Source: Actinopolyspora halophila DSM 43834
GTDB taxonomy: Bacteria > Actinomycetota > Actinomycetes > Mycobacteriales > Pseudonocardiaceae
Assembly (NCBI RefSeq): GCF_000371785.1
Contig: NZ_AQUI01000002.1
Span: 3,823,276-3,887,275 of the forward strand
Length of the DNA: 64,000 bases
Reading direction: 5' to 3'
The notes under the pieces are model-generated. The model saw nothing but the letters and a program-made list of their open reading frames with translations. It searched no databases and was not told where the DNA came from. Every line of letters begins with the position of its first letter. Position 1 is the first letter of the stretch. Of the stretch, positions 8,076 through 16,301 are shown piece by piece. The position numbers and the translations under genes were made by a program.

Positions 8076-8444
8076 TCACCGGGGCACCGCGGGGACGGTG
8101 ATCACGTCCCTGGCCAGCGGAGCCACGGCGAACAGGATCTCGGACAGCAAAGCCTCCGAGACCGCGCTCTCCCGCAGCGCATCGGCCAGGTAGCCGAGGA
8201 CCAGGCCGTACTCGTCGTAGTGGATTCCCGGGTCGGGCGTGCTCGGCCCGTCCTGCTCGACGGGAGCGGACTCGCCGCGCAGCACCGCGGTGAACAGCCG
8301 CGTCTGGTGTTCCCGCAGCAAGTGGACGTTCGTGCCGTGGAAGTAACCGACCAGCCTCGGTTCGGACAGTACCTTCTCGTAGAACCGGGTGACGACGCCG
8401 CTCACGACGCTCTCGCCGCCCATCTGTTCGAGGACCGTGCGCAT
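8076..8444 (-). CDS. Group I truncated hemoglobin-like protein
   Basis: A 122-residue 2/2 globin aligned to mycobacterial HbN: N-terminal GG motif, Tyr22 at B10 (RFYEKVL), YFHGTNVHLL for the C-E region, Gln47 at the E-helix, and YGLVLGYLADAL for the G-helix start. Family members bind O2 or NO. The position expected to hold the proximal F8 histidine falls in SPTPDPG-like sequence (about Thr69) and no histidine aligns; the nearest is His75. Heme ligation is therefore uncertain. The ATG has a GAGGAAG ribosome-binding site. Confidence 0.8.
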   Translation of the reverse strand: MRTVLEQMGGESVVSGVVTRFYEKVLSEPRLVGYFHGTNVHLLREHQTRLFTAVLRGESAPVEQDGPSTPDPGIHYDEYGLVLGYLADALRESAVSEALLSEILFAVAPLARDVITVPAVPR

Positions 8445-8492
8445 CGCTTCCTCCCGAGGTCGAATCGACGATCACCACCCAGTGAACCTCAT

Positions 8493-8738
8493 TCACTTTT
8501 CGGGGACGTAATTCCCGCGTGAACAGCCGACGTAGAGCTCGCCCGCGCGACCACGACCCGCAGGCACCGCGGTGGCCGGAACCGGAACACGACGGAAACC
8601 TTCCGGAAGCGGGCGGGTAACCACGAGCACGCAGACTCGCTCGGCACCGATCAACAGGGCCGGATCCCGCACGTCCAGCAGCACGCGCTCGGCGGTTTCC
8701 GGTCCGCGGCCGACGGCGAGTCGGAAGGAGCGTGCCAT
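8493..8738 (-). CDS. Doubtful small hypothetical protein
   Basis: An open frame of 81 residues starting at ATG 8738 and filling the gap upstream of the permease, divergent from it with overlapping starts. Third-position GC looks lower than in neighbouring genes and no family is recognised. It may simply be the permease leader region read in reverse. Confidence 0.25.
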   Translation of the reverse strand: MARSFRLAVGRGPETAERVLLDVRDPALLIGAERVCVLVVTRPLPEGFRRVPVPATAVPAGRGRAGELYVGCSRGNYVPEK

Positions 8739-10411
8739 TGACAACTCGGCGAGCGGCGAACGGCGCGGAACACGCGGGCGCGAAGAGCGCCGAGACGCTG
8801 GAGGACTACACCCTGCGGTTCGCTCCGCGCCGGTACCGTCGCTGGAGCCCACCGGTGGTGGCGACCACGGCCCTCGGCGGAATCGCCTACCTGGCCGACT
8901 TCTCGATCGGCGCCGGCATCGGCCTCGCGCACGGAACGGTCAACGCCCTGCTGGCGATCGCGGTGGCGGCTCTGATCATCTTCACCACGGGGTTGCCGAT
9001 CGCCTACTACTGCGCCAGGTACAACATCGACCTGGACCTGGTTACCAGGGGTTCCGGATTCGGCTACTACGGATCGGTGCTGACCGCGATCGTCTTCGGC
9101 AGTTTCACGTTCATCTTCTTCGCGACCGAGGGCGCGATCATGGCGCAGGGACTGTGGCTGGGACTCGGCGTTCCGCTGTGGTTGGGGTACCTGATCACCA
9201 CCCTGGTCGTGATTCCCCTGGTGATCTACGGCATGTCCGCGCTGAGCAAGCTGCAGGTCTGGACCACGCCGGTGTGGCTGCTGCTCATGGTGGCCCCTGT
9301 CGGTTACCTGGTGGTGAGCGACCCCGGCTCCGTCGGGGAGTGGCTGGCCTTCTCCGGGAACGAGGGCGCGGGTGACGTCAGCGCGGCCGCCGTCTTCCTC
9401 GGCGCGGGCGTGGCCCTGTCGCTGATGGCGCAGATCGGCGAGCAGGTCGACTACCTGCGCTTCATGCCCACCCGCACCCCGGAGAACTCGCGTGGGTGGT
9501 GGCTCTCGGTCATCGCCGCCGGCCCCGGTTGGGTGATTCCGGGAGCGCTCAAACAGGCCACGGGGGCGTTCCTCGCGTTCTTCGTCCTCGGGCTGGCCGG
9601 CACCGAGGTCACCGAACCGGTGCGGCAGTTCCTCGGCGTCTACGAGCTGTTCGTACCGGCCTGGCTGGCGATCCCGCTCGCGGTGGTCCTTGTCGTGGTG
9701 AGTCAGCTCAAGATCAACGTCACCAACGCTTACTCCGGCTCGCTGACCTGGACCAATTCGGCCACCCGGCTGACAGGACGCTACCCCGGGCGCACCGTTT
9801 TCGTTTTCGGGAACCTGGCCGTGGCCCTCGTGCTGATGGAGGCGAACATGTTCGCCTTCCTCGACTCGGTGCTGAGTTTCTACTCCAACACCGCCATGGC
9901 TTGGGTGGTGACGGTGGCCTCGGACATCGTGCTGAACAAGCACGTGCTGCGCATCTCCCCGCGCGTCCCCGAGTACCGCAGGGGGATGCTGCACCCCGTC
10001 AACCCGGTGGGGGTGGTCTCGTTCCTCGCCTCCAGCGGCCTGTCCATCGCCGTGCACTTCGGTGCCTTCGGTTCCGGCGTGGCGCCCTACTCACCCATCG
10101 TCGCCGTGCTCGTCGCCGCGCTCGCACCTCCGATCGTCGCGCTGAGCACGCGGGGGAGGTTCTACCTGCGCCGCAGCGACGACGGAATCGCGGAACCGCG
10201 TTTCGACTCCTCGGGCGCTCCGGTGGACACGCTGTACCGCTGCCACGTCTGCGAACAGGACTTCGAACGACCGGACATGCTGGCCTGCCCCGACCACGAC
10301 GACGTCGTGTGCTCGTTGTGCGTGACCACCGATCGCTCCGGAGCACACCTGCTCCCGGAGCAGCCCTCGAGGGCGGCCGAGCCACGTGCACCGCTTCCGA
10401 CCGGGAGCTGA
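8732..10411 (+). CDS. NCS1/purine-cytosine-permease-like transporter with C-terminal Cys-rich domain
   Basis: A 559-residue protein with about twelve hydrophobic segments between residues 35 and 475. The beginning (LEDYTLRFAPRRYRRWSPPV, then TTALGGIAYLADFSIGAGIG) resembles the permease-like sensor domain that other bacteria fuse to histidine kinases. Here no kinase follows. Instead the last 60 residues carry a CxxC pair (CHVCEQDF), further Cys and His (LACPDHDDVVCSLC) and a disordered tail, looking like a zinc ribbon. A GAAGGAG site precedes the GTG start. Transport of a nitrogenous or carboxylated solute, or sensing, are both possible. Confidence 0.8.
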   Translation: MPLTTRRAANGAEHAGAKSAETLEDYTLRFAPRRYRRWSPPVVATTALGGIAYLADFSIGAGIGLAHGTVNALLAIAVAALIIFTTGLPIAYYCARYNIDLDLVTRGSGFGYYGSVLTAIVFGSFTFIFFATEGAIMAQGLWLGLGVPLWLGYLITTLVVIPLVIYGMSALSKLQVWTTPVWLLLMVAPVGYLVVSDPGSVGEWLAFSGNEGAGDVSAAAVFLGAGVALSLMAQIGEQVDYLRFMPTRTPENSRGWWLSVIAAGPGWVIPGALKQATGAFLAFFVLGLAGTEVTEPVRQFLGVYELFVPAWLAIPLAVVLVVVSQLKINVTNAYSGSLTWTNSATRLTGRYPGRTVFVFGNLAVALVLMEANMFAFLDSVLSFYSNTAMAWVVTVASDIVLNKHVLRISPRVPEYRRGMLHPVNPVGVVSFLASSGLSIAVHFGAFGSGVAPYSPIVAVLVAALAPPIVALSTRGRFYLRRSDDGIAEPRFDSSGAPVDTLYRCHVCEQDFERPDMLACPDHDDVVCSLCVTTDRSGAHLLPEQPSRAAEPRAPLPTGS

Positions 10412-10780
10412 AAGGACGCACGACGGCGCCTCACGCGACAGGCCGCGTGGGCCGGCTCCGGGGCCGCCGGAGAGCACCTCGAGCAACGGCGCTCCGGCGG
10501 TCTCGTCCATCGGCCGAACAGCCGAGGGTTGGGCGGCCGGAGCGAGCAACGGCACGTCGAATTCACCACACCCGAAAAATCCCCCACACCCGGTTCCACC
10601 GACGTATCGTGATTCCCGAGTCCGCCGCCCGCGGACGAAAGTTTTTCCCGCCGACGGCGCTCCCCGCGAAATCGGGCCGAATACGGCGGAGCACAGCGAG
10701 GATCACCGGCACCACGCGTTGCGCTGTGTATGATCGCGGCGGCAGTTTCGGCGCAACGATCTCGATTCAGGAGCGGACGC
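10412..10780. other. 369-bp intergenic region, no gene seen
   Basis: Lies between the permease and the DedA gene. It has GC-rich imperfect inverted repeats around 10450-10500 that may terminate the permease transcript, and a more AT-rich part near 10560-10640 that may hold the DedA promoter. No convincing frame or RNA gene. Confidence 0.5.
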
Positions 10781-11476
10781 ATGTCGTTGGTTTCCGACAC
10801 GTTGGACACGCTCTCGGCCCTACCGGCCGGGCTGATCCTCCTCGTCGCCGGGGCCATGGCATTCGCGGAATCCGGTATCGGAATCGGGATGGTGCTGCCG
10901 GGGGAAACACTGGTGCTGGTAGCCAGCGCCTCCGTGGACAACGGAGCGTTGCTCGGCGCGTTGCTGCTCGTGGTCACGCTCACGGGCTCGGCCGGGGATC
11001 ACGTCAGCTACCTGCTGGGCAGACGTTACGGCCCCTCCCTGCGGCACACCTCGGTGGTCCACCGCATGGGCGTGCCGCGCTGGGACCAGGCCATGGGCGC
11101 CATCGACAGGCACGGAGCCGTCGCGATCTTTCTGACCAGGCTGGTTCCCGTGGTGCGGACCTTCGCCCCCGCGGCGGCCGGGGTCTCCGGTCTCCACTAC
11201 CGCCGCTTCCTGCCCGCCTCGCTGAGCGCCGCCGCGTTGTGGGCGGCGGTTTACGTCTGCGCGGGCGCCCTGGCGCGCGCCTCGCTGGAACAGGCCGAGA
11301 ACATTCTCGGCAACGTGGGGTGGATCGTACTCGGTTTGCTGGTCGCGGCCGGAATCGTGATTCTCGCCGTGCGGCGGAGCAGAACGAGAAAGCACGCGGA
11401 ATCGTGCGAACGAACCAAATCGACTTCGCACGTCGGGAATCCGATCGCCGCACCCCGCGAAAAAGATCCTTCTTGA
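10781..11476 (+). CDS. DedA family (SNARE-associated/VTT) membrane protein
   Basis: A 231-residue membrane protein with the DedA core: an acidic first reentrant region (AFAESGIGIGMVLPGET), GSAGDHVSYLLGRRYG, and the conserved FLTRLVPVVRTFAPAAAGVS block, then two C-terminal helices and a basic tail. The family transports or flips lipid carriers such as undecaprenyl phosphate. The ATG at 10781 was chosen for its AGGAGCGG ribosome-binding site; the upstream in-frame start lacks one. It converges on the DUF2157 gene, with 34 bp between stops. Confidence 0.9.
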   Translation: MSLVSDTLDTLSALPAGLILLVAGAMAFAESGIGIGMVLPGETLVLVASASVDNGALLGALLLVVTLTGSAGDHVSYLLGRRYGPSLRHTSVVHRMGVPRWDQAMGAIDRHGAVAIFLTRLVPVVRTFAPAAAGVSGLHYRRFLPASLSAAALWAAVYVCAGALARASLEQAENILGNVGWIVLGLLVAAGIVILAVRRSRTRKHAESCERTKSTSHVGNPIAAPREKDPS

Positions 11477-11510
11477 GCACGGCCACCGGGTGACCCCGGG
11501 ACGGGGACCA

Positions 11511-12551
11511 TCACTCGCCTCTCGTTCTCCCGGGAGCGCTCCGCTCGACTCCGCCCCCGCGCTTCGCCCTCCGTATCCCGACAGCTCCGCCGAACAGCAG
11601 CACCGCACCGAGCGCCAGCACGATCAGCGCACCGAGCAGGTCGCTGTCCACCAGATCGGACAGCCCCTCGCCCACGAGCAGCATCGCGCCGATCAGTCCA
11701 CCGACGAGCAGCACGGGATCCCGGCGCCGCACGAAACCGGCCAGCAACGCCGCCGCGACCAGGAACAGCACCGGATAGCTCCACAGCTCGTAACTGCTGC
11801 CCAGCGGCCAGTAGGAGCCGAGCAGCAGGATGATCACGCCCAGCGCGAGCGCGAGCCGCGGCGCGACGAAGAGCCCGCGCAGTGCGAGCGCGGTCCAGAC
11901 GATCCCGAGCGCCAGCAGCGCCACGGCCGTGATGTTGTGCGCGGAGAGGAACGTTCCACCGTGGTAGGGGCTGTAGTCGGGCCCCGCCCACAGGTTCGCG
12001 AACTCCCGCACGACCGACACCGCCGCGATGGCAACGGCCAGCAGGCCGGGAATCGCGGGCAGTGCGAGATAGCCGAGCAGCGCGACCACCAGAGCGGTGC
12101 CCACCGCGGGCAGCAACGTGCCCAGCTCCGGAGTTCCGATCCCTACGGCCGCGCCCGCGGTGAGCGCGGCGAGCGCGAACAGCGTGGCCACGATCCGACC
12201 CCGCACTCCGGGCTCGCGCGCCTGCTCGCGCAGCCCGTGCCCGCCACCGCCCAGGTAGGCACCGATCAGCACGAACACGATCGTCAGCCCCGCCATGACG
12301 CCCACCCGGACCGGCCTGGTCAGCGCGTCGTGCAGTCCCGAGACGAGCACGGAACCACCGACGAGCATCAGCGCGGCGCCGAGATAGCCCGCGATCTCCA
12401 CGAGCACGTTGCGCGCCCTGGCGGAATCACGTGCCCGTCCTTCCGACTCGACGGCCTCGACGGCGGCCCTCGCCTGCTCGTCGGTGAGCTCGCCCGCCGC
12501 GACCAGTTCGTACAGCGCGTCACGTTGTCCTCTGCTGAGTGCTCCGGCCAC
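11511..12551 (-). CDS. DUF2157-like multi-pass membrane protein
   Basis: 346 residues. A hydrophilic helical N-terminus (residues 1-45, LYELVAAGELTDEQARAAVE) precedes eight to ten hydrophobic helices and a basic tail. This layout is that of the DUF2157 family, of unknown function. It starts at GTG 12551 and is divergent from tkt. Nothing in the sequence indicates a substrate. Confidence 0.75.
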   Translation of the reverse strand: MAGALSRGQRDALYELVAAGELTDEQARAAVEAVESEGRARDSARARNVLVEIAGYLGAALMLVGGSVLVSGLHDALTRPVRVGVMAGLTIVFVLIGAYLGGGGHGLREQAREPGVRGRIVATLFALAALTAGAAVGIGTPELGTLLPAVGTALVVALLGYLALPAIPGLLAVAIAAVSVVREFANLWAGPDYSPYHGGTFLSAHNITAVALLALGIVWTALALRGLFVAPRLALALGVIILLLGSYWPLGSSYELWSYPVLFLVAAALLAGFVRRRDPVLLVGGLIGAMLLVGEGLSDLVDSDLLGALIVLALGAVLLFGGAVGIRRAKRGGGVERSAPGRTRGE

Positions 12552-12896
12552 GGTTCCCCCAATCCGTTCGGACGCCCGACGGCCCGATCCTGCCGGAACG
12601 GGCGATCCCCCCCTTCGGAGGTGACCCGATCATCCCCCGATTCCTGTGCACAAGTCCATCCGTCGGGCAAGCCCTCACCCCGCTCGGTAATCGAAAAAGC
12701 CGCTTCGATCACGGAGCGAGTCCGACGGCGGGTTGTGTCGCCAACGCCACGCCGAACGGGCCCCACCGGAACCGGACGGGCCGCGACACGCCGGATCCAG
12801 CACGATTACGCTGCAAGTTGGACGAGGGATAACAGCGGGACGAATCGGTCAAGTTCGACCGGATTCACCGCACGAGGGAAACTGGAGCCGCGAGGA
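12552..12896. other. 345-bp divergent intergenic region upstream of tkt
   Basis: No gene is seen. In mycobacteria the divergent neighbour of tkt is ctaB, which is absent here. The region should carry promoters for tkt (+) and the DUF2157 gene (-). A TGGAG about ten bases before the GTG of tkt can serve as its ribosome-binding site. Confidence 0.5.
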
Positions 12897-14993
12897 GTGT
12901 CCGTCACAGACGACCTTGCCCGTTTGACCACCAAACGAGTTCCCGAGGACTGGACCGAGCTGGACCAGCGCGCCGTGGACACGATCCGCGTTCTGGCGGC
13001 CGACGCCGTCGAGAAATGCGGCAGTGGCCACCCGGGCACCGCGATGAGTCTGGCCCCAGCCGTGTACGCACTGTTCCAACGAGTGCTGCGGCACGACCCC
13101 AACGACGCGAGCTGGATCGGCCGGGACCGCTTCGTGCTGTCGGCCGGGCACTCGAGCCTGACCCTGTACCTGCAGCTCTACCTGTCCGGCTACGGACTGG
13201 GGCTGGACGACATCAAGGCGCTGCGCACCTGGGACTCGACCACTCCGGGGCACCCGGAGTACGGCCACACCACGGGCGTGGAGACCACGACCGGACCGCT
13301 CGGCCAGGGACTGGCCAACGCGGTCGGCATGGCGATTGCCGCACGGCGCGAACGCGGCCTGTTCGACCCGGAGGCCGAGTCCGGGGAGAGCGTTTTCGAC
13401 CACCAGGTCTACGTGCTCGCCTCCGACGGCGACATCGAGGAGGGCGTCACCTCCGAGGCCTCCTCGCTGGCGGGGACCCAGCAGTTGGGCAACCTCACGG
13501 TGATCTACGACGCCAACGAGATCTCCATCGAGGACGACACGCACATCGCCCTGTCCGAGGACACGGCCAAGCGCTACGAGGCGTACGGCTGGCACGTGGT
13601 CACCGTCGACGGCGGTGAGGACGTGCGGGGCTTCCTGGACGCCGTCGAGGCCGCGCGCGCCGAGACCGACCGGCCGAGCATGATCGTGCTGCGCACGGTG
13701 ATCGGCTACCCGGCGCCGAACAAGATGAACAGCGGCAAGGCGCACGGCGCCGCGCTGGGCTCCGAGGAGGTCGCCGAGGTCAAGAGGACTCTCGGTTTCG
13801 ACCCCGAGAAGTCCTTCGAGGTCTCCGAGGACGTGCTGGCCCACACCCGCTCGATCGCCGAGCGCGGCAAGGCCTCCCACGAGAAGTGGCAGATCGCCTT
13901 CGACTCGTGGGCCGATGAGAACCCGCAGCGCAAGGCGTTGCTCGACCGGATCAGCGCCAGGCAGCTGCCCGCGGGCTGGGCGGACGCGCTGCCGAGCTGG
14001 GATGCCGACGGGAAGGGCATCGCCACCCGCAAGGCATCCGCCGAGGTGCTGGCCGCCCTCAAGGACGTGCTGCCCGAGCTCTGGGGGGGGTCCTCCGACC
14101 TCGCCGAGAGCAACAACACCACGATGAAGGGTGCCGACTCGTTCGGCCCCGAGAGCATCTCCACGGGCATGTTCCCCGCCCAGCCCTACGGGCGCACGCT
14201 GCACTTCGGTGTCCGGGAGCACGCCATGGGGTCGCTGCTCAACGGCATCGCGCTGCACGGGGGGACCCGTCCCTACGGCGGCACCTTCCTGATCTTCTCC
14301 GACTACATGCGGCCCGCGGTGCGCCTGGCCGCGCTGATGCGCGTCCCCACCGTCTACGTGTGGACGCACGACTCGATCGGTCTCGGGGAGGACGGGCCGA
14401 CCCACCAGCCGATCGAGCAGCTGGCCAGTCTGCGCGCCATCCCCGGCCTGTCCGTGGTCCGGCCCGCCGACTCCAACGAGACGGCAGCCGCGTGGAAGGC
14501 CGTGCTGGAGAGGACCGACGGTCCCGCCGGGCTGGCGCTGACCCGCCAGGGCGTTCCGACGCTGGAGGGCACCGACCGGGCGGGAGTCTCCCGGGGCGGT
14601 TACGTGTTGGCCGAGGCATCCTCGGGTACTCCTGAACTGGTGCTCACAGCGACCGGTTCCGAGGTGCAGTTGGCCGTGGAGGCCAGGAAGATTCTGGAAG
14701 CCGAGGGCGTTGCCACTCGTGTGGTCTCGATGCCGTGCGTCGAATGGTTCGACGCGCAGGGGGGCGACTACCGCGAGCAGGTGCTGCCGTCCTCGGTGCG
14801 CGCGCGGGTCTTCGTCGAGGCGGGCATCGCCCAGTCCTGGCACCGCTTCGCCGGCGACAACGGTGAGATCGTCTCGCTGGAGCACTTCGGTGCCTCGGCC
14901 GACTACAAGACGTTGTTCGACGAGTTCGGCATCACGACGGACGCCGTGGTCGCGGCCGCGCGGCGGAGCCTGAGCAGTGTGCGCTCCGGCTGA
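12897..14993 (+). CDS. tkt: Transketolase
   Basis: A thiamine-diphosphate enzyme of the non-oxidative pentose-phosphate pathway that moves two-carbon units between ketoses and aldoses. The 698-residue length equals that of actinobacterial homologs. It has GSGHPGTAMSLAP near residue 39, the ThDP/Mg motif from ASDGDIEEG to YDANEISIEDD, and the pyrimidine-domain motif GLGEDGPTHQPIEQLASLR. The start chosen is the GTG giving VSVTDDLARL; the frame stays open far upstream only because it is antisense to the DUF2157 gene. First gene of the tkt-tal-pgi-zwf-opcA-pgl series. Confidence 0.97.
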   Translation: MSVTDDLARLTTKRVPEDWTELDQRAVDTIRVLAADAVEKCGSGHPGTAMSLAPAVYALFQRVLRHDPNDASWIGRDRFVLSAGHSSLTLYLQLYLSGYGLGLDDIKALRTWDSTTPGHPEYGHTTGVETTTGPLGQGLANAVGMAIAARRERGLFDPEAESGESVFDHQVYVLASDGDIEEGVTSEASSLAGTQQLGNLTVIYDANEISIEDDTHIALSEDTAKRYEAYGWHVVTVDGGEDVRGFLDAVEAARAETDRPSMIVLRTVIGYPAPNKMNSGKAHGAALGSEEVAEVKRTLGFDPEKSFEVSEDVLAHTRSIAERGKASHEKWQIAFDSWADENPQRKALLDRISARQLPAGWADALPSWDADGKGIATRKASAEVLAALKDVLPELWGGSSDLAESNNTTMKGADSFGPESISTGMFPAQPYGRTLHFGVREHAMGSLLNGIALHGGTRPYGGTFLIFSDYMRPAVRLAALMRVPTVYVWTHDSIGLGEDGPTHQPIEQLASLRAIPGLSVVRPADSNETAAAWKAVLERTDGPAGLALTRQGVPTLEGTDRAGVSRGGYVLAEASSGTPELVLTATGSEVQLAVEARKILEAEGVATRVVSMPCVEWFDAQGGDYREQVLPSSVRARVFVEAGIAQSWHRFAGDNGEIVSLEHFGASADYKTLFDEFGITTDAVVAAARRSLSSVRSG

Positions 14994-15047
14994 GCCCACG
15001 GGCGCACGCCAACCGACCCGCAATGCTGCGAACGACGGAGGTAACTA

Positions 15048-16154
15048 GTGAGCGGCAACAGCAACCTGCAGGCGCTCAGCGACGCCGGTGTGGCCATCTG
15101 GCTGGACGACCTGTCCAGGCAACGGATCAACTCCGGCAACCTCGCCGAGCTGATCAGGGACTACAACCTCGTCGGGGTGACCAGTAACCCCACGATCTTC
15201 GCGAGCGCCATGTCCAACGCGGAGGAGTACCGCGAGCAGATCAACGAGCTCGCCGCCCGCGGGGCGAGCGTGGACGAGGCCGTTCGCGAACTCACGACCA
15301 GGGACATCCGGGAGGCGGCCGACGTCTTCCGTGAGGTGCACAAGGCGACCGGCGGCGAGGACGGCAGGATCTCGCTCGAGGTCGATCCCCGGCTGGCGCA
15401 CGACACCGAACGCACGGTCGCCGAGGCCCTGGAACTGGCCAAGACCGTGGACCGGCCGAACATGTTCGTCAAGATCCCGGCCACCCCGGAGGGGCTCCCC
15501 GCCATCACCCGCACCCTCGCGGAGGGCGTGAGCGTCAACGTGACGCTGATCTTCTCGGTGCAGCGCTACCGGGAGGTCATGGACGCGTTCATGGCGGGCC
15601 TGGAGCGGGCCAAGGACAACGGTCACGACATCAGCCGGATCCACTCCGTGGCCTCGTTCTTCGTCTCCAGGGTCGACTCGGAGATCGACAAGCGGCTGAA
15701 GGCCATGGGCGCTTCCGAGCACCTGTACGGCAAGGCCGCCATCGCCAACGCCCGGCTGGCCTACTCCGCCTACGAGGAGACGTTCACCGGATCGCGCTGG
15801 CAGACCCTGGAGCAGGCAGGCGCCAACCGGCAGCGTCCGCTCTGGGCCTCCACCGGGGTCAAGGAGCCCGCCTACTCCGACACCCGTTACGTCGACGAGC
15901 TGGTGGCCCCGCACACGGTCAACACCATGCCCGAGTCCACGTTGTACTCGACCGCCGAGCACGGCAACATCGTGGGTGACACGGTTCGTGGCACGGCCGC
16001 CGCGTCCCAGGAGGTCTTCGACTCCCTCTCCGAGGCGGGAATCGACCTGGACGACGTGTACGCCGTCCTCGAGCGCGAGGGCGTGGAGAAGTTCGAGAAG
16101 TCCTGGGAGGAGCTGCTCCAGACGGTCTCGCAGCAGCTCGAACAGGCTCGGTAA
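15048..16154 (+). CDS. tal: Transaldolase
   Basis: Transfers a dihydroxyacetone unit from sedoheptulose-7-phosphate to glyceraldehyde-3-phosphate. The 368-residue TIM barrel has the [12 protein letters not shown] motif (residues 44-55), the Schiff-base Lys142 in [11 protein letters not shown] and [11 protein letters not shown]. Its length and C-terminal [17 protein letters not shown] match the long actinobacterial transaldolases. GGAGGTAACTA precedes the GTG start. It lies 54 bp after tkt, probably in the same transcript. Confidence 0.97.
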   Translation: MSGNSNLQALSDAGVAIWLDDLSRQRINSGNLAELIRDYNLVGVTSNPTIFASAMSNAEEYREQINELAARGASVDEAVRELTTRDIREAADVFREVHKATGGEDGRISLEVDPRLAHDTERTVAEALELAKTVDRPNMFVKIPATPEGLPAITRTLAEGVSVNVTLIFSVQRYREVMDAFMAGLERAKDNGHDISRIHSVASFFVSRVDSEIDKRLKAMGASEHLYGKAAIANARLAYSAYEETFTGSRWQTLEQAGANRQRPLWASTGVKEPAYSDTRYVDELVAPHTVNTMPESTLYSTAEHGNIVGDTVRGTAAASQEVFDSLSEAGIDLDDVYAVLEREGVEKFEKSWEELLQTVSQQLEQAR

Positions 16155-16162
16155 CAGCGGTC

Positions 16163-16197
16163 GGTCCGTCCACGTGCAGGCGGCACGTGGACGGACC
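16163..16197 (+). terminator. Strong hairpin after tal
   Basis: Perfect 15-bp arms (16163-16177 and 16183-16197, left arm GGTCCGTCCACGTGC) with a 5-nt loop, nine bases after the tal stop and no T-tract. It may terminate or attenuate transcription between tal and pgi, or protect the tkt-tal mRNA end. Confidence 0.7.
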
Positions 16198-16301
16198 ACC
16201 GCCCGGACGCAGGCGGCCGCCCGGTCGGAGGGACCGGCGGCCGCCCGTCAACGTGTGCACCTTTTCGTCATGTGTTGACGATCGAACGCGAAGGAACTCC
16301 T

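Noticed and set aside
11490..12896. Long in-frame extension upstream of tkt
   Set aside because: It is antisense to the DUF2157 gene and intergenic DNA; the conserved transketolase N-terminus begins at the GTG at 12897.
12849..15023. 724-codon minus-strand frame opposite tkt
   Set aside because: Shadow of a high-GC gene: low-complexity Gly/Arg/Val/His composition, no motifs, whereas the plus strand is clearly transketolase.
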